Below the pieces are notes generated by a model. That model was given only the letters and a program-made list of their open reading frames with translations, was not told where the DNA came from and searched no databases. From the NCBI GenBank assembly GCA_030144725.1, contig JASKMD010000028.1, positions 6,287,911 through 6,351,910 of the forward strand: DNA of 64,000 bases. Direction: 5' to 3'. Of the stretch, positions 1 to 18,800 are shown piece after piece. Each line of letters begins with the position of its first letter. Within the stretch, counting starts at the first letter, position 1. The translations under genes and the position numbers were made by a program. The stretch is from Haematococcus lacustris. Taxonomy: Eukaryota; Chlorophyta; Chlorophyceae; Chlamydomonadales; Haematococcaceae.

Positions 1-147
1 TATAATTGAAAACCCGGTCGGCTGGCTGCAGTTCCGCCCCTGAGATCGCCCAGTCACACCGGTCACAGCGACCACTGAGGCTTCGCCGTGTGCATCGCCG
101 CTGTGTTGCACTGCTATGCTAGCCTTGTAAATTGAAGTTATACAAGT

Positions 148-325
148 TAACTGCAACGCCTCAGCTTTTCCGGGTTTGTAAACGACCTCGGCCTCGCAGT
201 TCCTCGTGAACGCTCTCGACCTCCGCCAGGGGCCTCCGGCCCCTGGCGTCGGTCTCGAGCGTTCACTCGGAACTGCTTCGGCCTCGGTCGTTTACAAACC
301 CGGAAAAGCTTCGTCGTTGCAGTTA
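148..325. repeat. 178-bp imperfect inverted repeat (hairpin) beside the RING gene
   Basis: The two halves are imperfect reverse complements around position 236. The outer arms pair TAACTGCAACG with CGTTGCAGTTA, the middle pairs TTCCGGGTTTGTAAACGA with its complement, and the centre is a GC-rich palindrome at 225-247. The predicted RNA would be one long stem with small mismatches. It lies immediately beyond the stop of the minus-strand RING gene (stop at 329), so it would fall in that mRNA's 3' UTR. It could be a miRNA-type precursor, a small foldback/MITE-like element, or a 3'-end structure. The structure is seen directly; the role is not known. Confidence 0.75.
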
Positions 326-328
326 TCC

Positions 329-830
329 TCATCGTAATACACCGGGGCCTACGAAATGGCAGCCCACGGGCAACCTACGAAATGGCAGCCCACGCGTACC
401 GAGGGTGGTCGGCAACCTGGTGCGGCAAATGGGGCAGCAAGTGGGCCCGACACTGCTCGCCACCTGGCGCCACTGCTCTAAGCAGCGGCGACAAAACTCA
501 TGCCCGCAAGCGCCTGCCGGGCAATACGCATTCTTCTGATTTGTTGGGTACTGTGTGGAGCACGGATGTTCCACAAATGGAGCGCAGTGATTCCTTACCA
601 ACAACTGGGTCAAGCAAAACCTCAGTGCAGATGGCGCATTCGTAGTCGCCCAGCGAGAAGAGCGGCCCCTGCAGCTGCTCTCGCCTGCGGGCGCTGTCGG
701 GCACTTCTTCGTCTGGAACTAATTGTGGGGCGTATGCCGACGCTAACTCCAGTTGGGCTTCGTCCCAAAGGGCCGCAGAATCGGCGTTACTTCCACGGTC
801 TGATTTTGACACGGGCAGCAGGACGTTCAT
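329..830 (-). CDS. Small C3HC4 RING-finger protein, probable E3 ubiquitin ligase, two exons
   Basis: Exon 1 is 830-599 and exon 2 is 513-329, separated by an 85-bp GT-AG intron (598-514). The intron falls between codon bases and restores one unbroken RING. The joined product is about 138 residues from the first ATG at 830. Zinc ligands are C65 and C68 (ECAIC), C80, H82, C85 and C88 (ACGHEFCRRC), then C104 and C107 (CCPIC), the classical C3HC4 order with tight spacing. The ~60 residues before the RING are acidic and non-descript, and about 30 residues follow it. RING proteins of this kind recruit an E2 enzyme and transfer ubiquitin; the substrate cannot be inferred. The gene may start further upstream in an exon I did not find. 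Confidence 0.75.
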
Positions 831-1913
831 ATACTTAAGCCCAATGCATCGTCGTGGGGTAAGGGGCGGAGCCAATGGCGAACAAATGCCATCATCTGGG
901 AGACAGCCGGACGGGAACCTCCCATTGATTCAAGTTTTTGTATCCCGGAGCCGATGCTTCTCCTGCGCTAGACGCTCTCCTGCATGAAAGCATATAGGCG
1001 TGTAACCAAGTGGTAGAGTCGCGTCACGTCAGTCTGTCTTGACGGCGGAGGGCGAAATGTACCGGTGTGGGGATGCCTAGGCCTGTGCCGGAAGTACCAG
1101 ATACTGACCGAGTTGACGGCGCCGACCCACTACAGCCAGGCTCAGCCAGGCGCAGCTCCGGCCACCTATCCTAGGAGGGGGTGTGAAGAGGGTTGCAGGG
1201 GCAAGACCAGGGGGTGATGCGCCTCCCATGGGCGGCGTTAATGCTGGTGGACTCGAGCCTCTAGTAGAGGCTCTCTTTCACAAGGTTGATCAAGGGACCT
1301 TCCAAGCTTGAGCCAGGTTGGTGTATGGGAACATATCAGAGCTTGCGCTCTAGTGATGGAGGGATGAGGGTAAGAGAGAATTTGGTAGGTGAACGAGAGA
1401 TGGGCCTGTTTGCAGGCGGAGGTAATGTTGGGGGTAAGCATGAAGGTGAAGGTGTTAGAGAGGATCCGAGGGTGTGGTGAGGGCATTGGAAGGGAGGCAA
1501 GGTGGTGAAAAAAGACTGGGGTGATTGGTGGTTGTTGGTTGGCGGTCAAGGTGGGAAGATATAAGTTGTCGAGGACTTCCAACCACCCGTCTGCGCAGGA
1601 GCCCACCTCATCCCGTCTGACTTCCCCCTCTAAGCCCTTCCCCTCGCCCCCTCACAAGGCCACCGCTGCCTACTCACCCCACATTAAGCCAACGCCGGCT
1701 ATCCCTTCCGCGTCCCAGCCTTTCCCGTTTTCCACCAAAACCCACCCACCCCCTCCCAGCCCAGCCCATTCTCCTCGCTCCCCCTCCCAGCCTACCAAAC
1801 AACATCCCAGCCTTGCCCACCACTAACACACGCCATTTGAAATGGGGGTAAAGAGGCTAAGCAACAAGCAATGCCAACATCTGCAAAGCAGGGTGATTGC
1901 CTTACCCTAGGCA
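831..1913. other. Intergenic stretch, no gene recognised
   Basis: No open frame here has recognisable protein character. The region from 1620 to 1820 is C-rich and low in complexity. I see no RNA gene. Confidence 0.4.
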
Positions 1914-2300
1914 GGGTTCGAGCAATGTCCCAGCGGCCTGAGAAAGCTGAGAGACCAGGCACAGGATCAGGCCATGCAGTTGCGGGCAGAGGTTGTTGAG
2001 CGGCTGCACCAGCAGCTTGATGTCACAGTAGGACAGCTCAATGGCTTGCAGGGAATGCAGGCAGACATGGAGCCCTTGGACACCCCCAGCGGCATAGGCC
2101 TGTATGCCTTCTCGCAGCACCTGCCTTGGCTTCGTGCTGCAGAGCGGCTGCAAGAGGTGGCTGCAGCCGCAGACCGAGCAACAGCCACAGTTGCACCGAG
2201 TGCAGAAGCCGGAGCTCTTGAAGTTGTGCAGCCTCTCACAACCCCTGGCCCCAAGCCAGGCAGTACTCTGCTCCAGCTCCAGCTTGGCAGTCGGCGCTGA
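1914..2300 (+). CDS. Possible exon of an unrecognised coiled-coil protein
   Basis: After an AG at about 1912-1913 the frame is open to a stop at 2298-2300. It reads as an amphipathic, Leu/Gln/Glu-rich segment (for example QLRAEVVERLHQQL) that would suit a coiled coil. It converges on the 3' end of the RINT1-like gene. No ATG precedes the segment in frame, so it would need an upstream exon. The opposite strand is also open across most of it, which weakens the call. I do not recognise a family. Confidence 0.3.
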   Translation, partial: GFEQCPSGLRKLRDQAQDQAMQLRAEVVERLHQQLDVTVGQLNGLQGMQADMEPLDTPSGIGLYAFSQHLPWLRAAERLQEVAAAADRATATVAPSAEAGALEVVQPLTTPGPKPGSTLLQLQLGSRR

Positions 2301-2376
2301 TGTGCTGGGCCTGCTGTTACTCCAATAGAGAGCTGGCCACAAAAGAGAGCTGGCTGCTTGAGGCCCACTCATCGTG

Positions 2377-11491
<9,115 letters not shown>

Positions 11492-11770
11492 GCATCACGG
11501 CCCGCAATTGCAATGAATGCGTCAAGGTAGCCCATGCACCCATGTATCCAGCTAGTCATCACAATCTAACTAAAATATGACACTATTCCAGCCCAGCCCA
11601 GCCCAGCCCAGCCCAGAAGGATTGTAATGCCACATGTCTTACATTATACCACAAACAAGTGGGGTGGATGTGCCCCTAGGCGACCTAAATGCATGTTAAG
11701 TGCAGTGCATATTGTCCGCATGTAATATTTCCTGAGTAAGCGACGTAGTCGTACGCCAAGTCGGACTGCG

Positions 11771-12931
11771 ATGCCCAAAGCTAAGCGCACATCTTACGCC
11801 TCACAGACAGAGGCGCCGCTGCCTTCAGCGTGCACCAAGTGTGCCAAGACTCCTGCCGAGGGCGCCAAGTTCTATTTCCGAAATACTTGCGGGTACTACT
11901 ATACCCAATGCGTCGATTGTCACAACAAGCATTGCTCAGCCAAGCATGCGGCCCAATGCGCAAACGACGAGGGGTACAGAGCTCGCAGATCGGCTGCCCA
12001 GGCGGCCAGCCGCGCAGCCAACCGCGCTGCCAACCAGGAAACGCCGAGGGTCCAGGCAACTGTCTCGGCAAAGAGGTTCACGTTGATTAAGATGAACGCG
12101 GGGCGGCGGTGTATCTCAGTCGCGGAGGGGCCGGTCGAGACAGCTGCGATGAAGCAGAAGCTGCTGGAGCCTTGCAACTACTGCAACTTCGTCCCTCCCG
12201 ACGGGGGAACGATTAACGGGCTGGACCGCTTCGACTCAAAGCTGGGGTACAGTGACGCTAACACCGTCGCGTGCTGCCCTACGTGCAACATGATGAAGGG
12301 CCCCAGGCCGGCGGTGGAGTTCCTGCAGAAAGTGCGCGGAATAGCGATGTTCCGCGCGCTTGGCGTGCCAATGGCCGGTCCTCGGAGCAGCCTCCCGAGC
12401 GCGACAGCATGGCAGGGAGCCTCCGAAGACAGGTTGGATGACTTCCTGACGGCCGACCAGAAGGTGGGTCACTCACCTTAGGTCACACAGGGTGCCGCAG
12501 ACGGTGTAGGTGCGAATGACGGTGCGTGGCCTATGCAGCAACTTGTGCTCCAGCTTGTGCCCGTGTTTGCTTGCAAGGTGGACCTGTGGGCGTCCAACTG
12601 CTACCTGTGCGGCCAATCGCCCGCGTTCGGCATCGACCGGGTTGATGCAAACTCACCCTTCACGCCGGAGAACACCAGGTCGTGCTGCACCACCTGCAAC
12701 TTGATGAAGTGCCGCTGGACCCTTCCCGGGTTCCTGGACCACATCCAGTTCATCCAGGCGCACACGCAGCATTGGCTGCTGCGCGACGACAAAGACCTGC
12801 CGACGACTACCTTAAGTGGGCGGAGGGTGCCGGTGCGGGTAACGGTCGGCGGGCAGTCGCTGATCTTCCCCTGCCCGTCGGCAGGTCTTTGTCGTCGCGC
12901 AGCAGCCAATGCTGCGTGTGCGCCTGGATGA
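11771..12931 (+). CDS. HNH/EndoVII-like double zinc-domain protein, left-arm copy
   Basis: Exon 1 is 11771-12463, the intron is 12464-12538 (75 bp, GT-AG, contains an in-frame stop) and exon 2 begins at 12539. The product is about 361 residues. The N-terminus has a CTKC knuckle, then a YYTQCVDC cluster and an Ala/Arg-rich linker. Two related domains follow, each of the pattern CxxC, G(L/I)DR, D, then CCxxCNxMK: first CNYCNFVPPDGG with GLDRFDS and CCPTCNMMK, then CYLCGQ with GIDRVDA and CCTTCNLMK. This is the ββα-metal arrangement of HNH/endonuclease VII-type nucleases, with Asp-Arg where many HNH enzymes have Asp-His. Nuclease activity is an inference. The last ~40 codons run through the spacer into the opposite arm, so its C-terminus differs from the right-arm copy. 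The family is not one I can name. Confidence 0.7.
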
Positions 12932-13910
12932 ACTGGATGTGGTCCAGGAACCCGGGAAGGGTCCAGCGGCACTTCATCAAGTTGCAGGTGGTGCAGCACG
13001 ACCTGGTGTTCTCCGGCGTGTAGGGTGAGTTTGCATCAACCCGGTCGATGCCGAACGCGGGCGATTGGCCGCACAGGTAGCAGTTGGACGCCCACAGGTC
13101 CACCTTGCAAGCAAACACGGGCACAAGCTGGAGCACAAGTTGCTGCATAGGCCACGCACCGTCATTCGCACCTACACCGTCTGCGGCACCCTATGTGACC
13201 CAAGGTGTGTGACCCACCTTCTGGTCGGCCGTCAGGAAGTCATCCAACCTGTCTTCGGAGGCTCCCTGCCATGCTGTCGCGCTCGGGAGGCTGCTCCGAG
13301 GACCGGCCATTGGCACGCCAAGCGCGCGGAACATCGCTATTCCGCGCACTTTCTGCAGGAACTCCACCGCCGGCCTGGGGCCCTTCATCATGTTGCACGT
13401 AGGGCAGCACGCGACGGTGTTAGCGTCACTGTACCCCAGCTGTGAGTCGAAGCGGTCCAGCCCGTTAATCGTGCCCCCGTCGGGAGGGACGAAGTTGCAG
13501 TAGTTGCAAGGCTCCAGCAGCTTCTGCTTCATCGCAGCTGTCTCGACCGGCCCCTCCGCGACTGAGATACCCCGCCGCCCCGCGTTCGACTTAATCAACG
13601 TGAACCTCTTTGCCGAGACAGTTGCCTGGACCCTCGGCGTTTTCTGGTTGGCAGCGCGGTTGGCTGCGCGGCTGGCCGCCTGGGCAGCCGATCTGCGAGC
13701 TCTGTACCCCTCGTCGTTTGCGCATTGGGCCGCATGCTTGGCTGAGCAATGCTTGTTGTGACAATCGACGCATTGGGTATAGTAGTACCCGCAAGTATTT
13801 CGGAAATAGAACTTGGCGCCCTCGGCAGGAGTCTTGGCACACTTGGTGCACGCTGAAGGCAGCGGCGCCTCTGTCTGTGAGGCGTAAGATGTGCGCTTAG
13901 CTTTGGGCAT
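12807..13910 (-). CDS. HNH/EndoVII-like double zinc-domain protein, right-arm copy
   Basis: Exon 1 is 13910-13218 and exon 2 is 13142-12807, with the same 75-bp intron position as the left copy. The product is about 342 residues. The stop lies in the unique spacer, two bases past the left arm's end, so this copy has its own short Arg/Pro-rich tail. All zinc-cluster cysteines and both GxDR motifs are intact. Relative to the left copy I find five amino-acid differences (E/K, M/S, C/G, K/Q, F/Y) caused by six base changes, plus one silent change. Both frames have stayed open despite these differences. The two transcripts converge and would be complementary over almost their whole length. Confidence 0.7.
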
Positions 13911-13972
13911 CGCAGTCCGACTTGGCGTACGACTACGTAGCTTACTCAGGAAATATTACATGCGGACAATAT

Positions 13973-15475
13973 TACATGCGGACATGCCCAGCCCAGCACA
14001 GCAAGGATTGTAATTGAAGACAGGCTGTGAGCTTAGCATTGTTATGGCTATTGTTAGTGTGCACAATGCCTACTTCAGCTCCGCCCATCATGTTCGTGTG
14101 CCTCCATGACTAGCTGGAGTTCCTGCAGCTCTTGCTTACACACACTTTCACAGGTTCGTGTTGGGGTTCACTGACTGTAGCTACATCTAGTCAACCCAAC
14201 CTGCGTCAGCCCTACGTGTCTTTGTACTCCTGCTTGGCTTGCCGCAGCTCGATACACAAATGACAGCAGCAGGCATCCACCAGGTGCCTTTATATAAGTG
14301 CACCGTGGATACGAAGATATGGAGCAATCATGAAATCTGCTGCCTTTCATGCATCTGCATCCGGGCCGGCATCCGCCACCGCTGCCGGGCGCACTGCTAT
14401 TCTTTGTCTTGCTTCTTGCCATCATCGGTTTGCGGCGGTACGGCTTATTGATGCGTGACACACTAACACAGCAACCGCCAGCTTTTTACTCCTGCAATCC
14501 TAGCCGAAGCATCATGGAACCTCCAAGCAGCCCTGCCACCTTTTGAACGCAAACATCAAAACCATCGGTTGCGAGTGGAACAGTCAGCAAACAATACCCC
14601 GTGGCTGACTCTTGTCTAGCAGAATGTGACACTCTTGGCCATTGCGATAAGCCCACCTCCCTAGGCTTGCAGTACCTCGTCGCAGTCAGGAACGACTGGT
14701 GCAGCTCAGTGCACTCAGCCCTCGCCCTTCCAGCCTCCAAGTGGGTGTGTGGCAGCAATGGTGACTAGCCTGCTGAGCGATCCCTGCTCTATCAGCACCT
14801 TGGCTCTCAACCTTGAGCCCCCCAATCTCATATCAACAGCGCAGTATCACCAAGCTGCATGGCAGCAACACTTGTGAGGGTAATGAACTGCATGGTGCTG
14901 TGCTGCAGTCATGGAACAGCAAGGCACTCGACACAACCCCACAGCGCATACACAAGCCGTATAAGAGGGCAACCGCCTGTGGTCACCCAAAGCATGCTGT
15001 GGTTGCCCAATACATGCTGATTTCCTTTTTTAGATGCGATGAAGGCAGTGTCCTTGATCTCTGATATCTAGTCGTGCGCTAGTGGTCATTGTGGTCACTG
15101 CAGTGGCGTGGGCTGTCGAAGGTGGAGGGAGGTGAAGGGAGCTTCACGCCTAGCTACTGGAAGGCCGTGATCACCCCAGTACAGGAAGAGGGCTCCACCA
15201 CCCCGTATGGAAGGCGCTCCACACAATCCACACCACCTACACAGTCCTGCTATTCAACCCGTGTGTTGAAGCTGTGCGCCAGCATTGTACAAGTGTCAAG
15301 TGCTGCCAGTGTATTCCGGTGTGTGGCAGGGCTGCGCTGCTAGCGGTGTAGGGCCGCTACTAGCTGGACACCAGGCAGTGGCTGGGCTCCTGGCTTGGGG
15401 AGGGTGAGGAGGGTGGTCATGCACAGCTCAGTCACAATGTCGAGTAACTCTTGCTCAATGCCACATCATGGTAAT
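13973..15475. other. Intergenic stretch, no gene recognised
   Basis: Several short open frames occur on both strands but none shows a domain, a start in good context or phase-consistent splice sites. The only structure I noted is the second copy of AAGGATTGTAAT at 14003-14014, which mirrors the one left of the palindrome. Confidence 0.4.
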
Positions 15476-15800
15476 GTGCACTGCATTGCATTGCTGTTGC
15501 ATTACCGTCATAACCAATGCAGTGCACCTCGCACTGATTTATAATGCTTCAAGAACAATGCTTCCGCACCTTTCACAAACTTTTTGACAGTCTCCACACC
15601 TTTGATGGCCAACACATTCATGACAGCGGCATCCTTCACCTGCGATCCAGCCCAAGGCCAACTTCAAGCGCGTCCCACACAACTGGCGGGCATAACAAGA
15701 TGGGCATACGACCCACGGACGACCAGGCCAATTGTGGGAGGGTCGACTTAGGTCAGGCTGCAAATGACTGTGAGCCCGAGCACGTCATCACTTGTGGTTG
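15476..15800 (-). other. Possible repeat-element fragment with a small hairpin
   Basis: GTGCACTGCATTG near 15477 is mirrored by CAATGCAGTGCAC near 15514-15527, making a short stem-loop. Upstream on the minus strand, after an AG, a 43-codon segment has protein-like character (KGVETVKKFVKGAEALFLKH) but no start. It ends inside the hairpin region. I believe similar pieces are dispersed in Haematococcus-type genomes, but I cannot verify that here. Confidence 0.3.
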
Positions 15801-15832
15801 AGTTTTGCCAATCCATATTGCTTACCTTTAAG

Positions 15833-18800
15833 TCACATCGCACTTCCCCTGGACATTAACTTGACCTGCAACCAACCAGGCAGCAAGCAGCTGGACATTA
15901 GGGTGCAGATCCCAAGAGCAGGTAGCCCACAGTGAGCTGGACCAGCGCTGTGCATCACCAGGTCAGGGGTCAGGCAGTGGTGCGCAGCAGCCCCAGCTGC
16001 CCTCAGCCCGCCTGCTCACCTGCATGACCTCCACTGGCTCCGGCACGCCCTTCAGGGGCACCAGGCCCTGGGACACAGCGGTCAGGCGCGGCAGCAGCTG
16101 CTCCCCCTCACTGCCCAGCTCTGGTGTGCTGCCCAGCACTGCCCGGCTAGGCAGGCCATCAGACGCTAGCATGCTGTTGCCTGCCCAGTGCGCCCACACT
16201 GCGGCGCTGCACAGCACCTGACCACTGCCGGCTCTGCTGGCAATGCGGGCGGCGCGGTTCATCACGCGGCCACGGAATGCCATCACACCCGTCACAGGAT
16301 GCAGTGAGGTGCGCACGGCACCCACATCCGCACCAACCTGCAGCACCACACAGAGGTTGCAGTGTAACGCACAGTGTGGCAGATTCCTATACCATGAATC
16401 CCATCGCGGTGTGGCTGGGAGATGCCCACGATGGGTGATGTGATGTGTCGGTTGGTTCACCAGCCGTTTTATAATCTAATCTACGTACCAGGCCATCTGA
16501 CGCAAGCATTCATTCAGTTGCTTTGATACAATACTCACTATCTTGATATACATCAGACGTACACACACGCAACCAGCAGTGAGGCGGGTAGTTGCAGCCC
16601 ACCTTGATGCGCAAACCACGGTACACCAGCATCTGGCGCGCCTCCCCATTGCTGCCCATCTCCGCCGTGATGAGTGACTCGGTCAAGGGGTGCGCCAGCA
16701 GCCTGTTTGACCAGGGCAGCTGCTTCAGGTGCTCCTGGCAGATGCATGCCCAGCGCAGCGCAGAGACAGGGCAGGCAAAGGCGGCCAGCACAAAGCCATC
16801 AACATGCTCCACCTGCAGCAGCAGCAGCCACAGACAGCACGGATGCTGTTGGCCAGCCAAGCCCCTCAGCAACAGCTGGCAAGCAGGCAGGCAGCAGCAG
16901 GGCTGGCAGGGTTCCCTCCTGCTGACCCACCAGGTATCCGTTCCAGGCCATGAGCTGCTGCTTGATGAGCGCAGAGAACAGGGCCAGGGCGTTGGCAGCC
17001 TCCTGGGGGTCCCAGGCTAGCAGCTCAGCCAGGCCCACCACGTACAGGAAGCACACGCACGCGCTGCCATAGGGGGCGGACAGGGCGCCAGGCACCTGAG
17101 GGGCGCAGCAGGCCAGCACACTGATAGGCCGCTGCAGTCCGCTGGGTCATGCAGTGGAGAACAAGGGGCCAGCTGCCACTCTGGGAGTGCACAGCAAAGC
17201 AGAGCAGGCAGGTTGGCGGGTTGGAGGTTAGCCAGACGTGGATTGCGCAGCCATGCCAGAGCACCACAGAGGTCAGGCGAGCGGGCCGGCAGGCAAGAAG
17301 TGCAACCAGTCTAAGGCCCTGCAGCGCCAGCCCCAGCCTCCCCTCCCGCCTCACCGTCTGCCTGACAGCGCGTGGGGCCCCCAGCAGCACCAGGCGTGGC
17401 GCCAGCCCCACCGGCAGCACGCTGTACAGGCTGTGCACCTGCTGGCCAGGCTTGCTGTGCAGCGCCTCCGCTGCCTCGGGGCTCATGCAGTGCTCAGCTG
17501 CCACCAGGGCCAGGGAGCTGCGCCGCACAGCATTCCTGCTGGGCAGCTCTGGCCGCTGGGGCAAGGCCTGCCCTAGTGGCTGAGGGAGGGCACTTGCTGC
17601 GATACTGCTTGATGGACACTCTGCCACCTGTTGCCGCCAATCTCTTAAGCTGCTCATGATCGCATTTGAAGAACATGACTGTGCCCAATGGTCGGGTGGG
17701 GCAGTAGGAGGGGTGTCATTCTGGTTTCCTGGTGCTATGGTGGACATGCCATCGGTGGGAGTTGTCCTAGCCACAGCCGCACTGCCGACCTTGAGCACAT
17801 ACTCCCCCACGTGCCACACCAACAGAGGGGGAGCTTTGGGGTGCTGGCTGCCAGCCCCACCCCTGACTGCCCCAGCCTGCCTGTCCTTTGCCCTTGGCAC
17901 AGGGACAGGGATGGCATTTCCTGGTTTGGATGGCCTGGGCGTGGAGGTGGTGGATGAGCCACCAGCCATCTCACAGTCAACACTGACAGCCAGCGTGCCA
18001 GGATTAGTTATACGAGCTGCGGCTGACGCTTGGATGGCGACACTGTGCAGTACACTGCTGGTGCCACAGTCACTGTACACTGTGGTGGTCCTGCCGCCGC
18101 GCTGGACATCCAAGGACCGTTGAGGGAGGTGCTGGACGTCCACATATCCCACCGCATCAACCTCTGTGCCATGAACCACCCCAGCCCTGCCACCCTGGAT
18201 GGAGGTGGAGCTGGCTCTGGGCAGGGGGAAGGCCAGGGACATGGCATCACGCAGCTGCTGCTGGGGCAGGGCAGCAAAGCAGGTCTGGCTCAGCAGGATC
18301 TGGGCGCCCTGGGCTGCGTCGCACACGGCCCGGGCCAGGGCCAGGGGTGCGCCGCTATACTGCATGCGGGCTGAGGAGGTGTTGTAGCTCACGTCCTGGG
18401 CGCTGGCCACGCCAGTGTGCACCCCACACCTGATGCGCAGCCCGCTGAACACCAGGCAGTGGCTAGGCTCCTGGCTTGTGATCGTCCGATGCTGCAGCTG
18501 CCGCTGCCCCCCAATGTAAATGAGCTCGGCAACAGGTGGGAGAGAGATTTTCAGGGCCTGTTGCAGGGCTGTGATTATTGTGGTGGGTGCAGCTGCGGGG
18601 CACAGAATGCCAGGTTTGGGGTTGCGACTGATGCTGGAGCGGCTTGACAGCCGGTCTGAGTCCACAAGGCTGGTCTCCATGGCCAGCTCCAGGCTGGTCA
18701 CTGTGCTTCGTGGCCGGCTGCTGCTCCTGCTGGCCATGCTGCCCGCCTCACCCAGAGCTACCAGAGCTTGGCTGGACATAGTTGTGTCTGCCGCAGAATA

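Larger units (their letters stand above)
11709..13972. repeat. Large palindrome: 1,097-bp inverted arms with a 70-bp spacer
   Basis: The left arm is 11709-12805, the right arm 12876-13972 and the unique spacer 12806-12875. The arms are exactly symmetrical about the centre, so there is no net indel. Aligning them by eye I count about 11 single-base differences (about 99% identity): 7 in coding sequence, 3 in the intron and 1 upstream. Each arm carries one copy of the same two-exon gene, arranged tail to tail. The right flank repeats part of the arm end (ATTACATGCGGACA) in tandem. The motif AAGGATTGTAAT, preceded by CCCAG repeats, occurs in the same orientation outside both ends (11617-11628 and 14003-14014). 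Confidence 0.97.

Noticed and set aside
1004..1080. tRNA-like stretch (AACCAAGTGGTAGAGTC resembles a D-arm)
   Set aside because: No matching acceptor stem, anticodon arm or T-loop could be folded around it.
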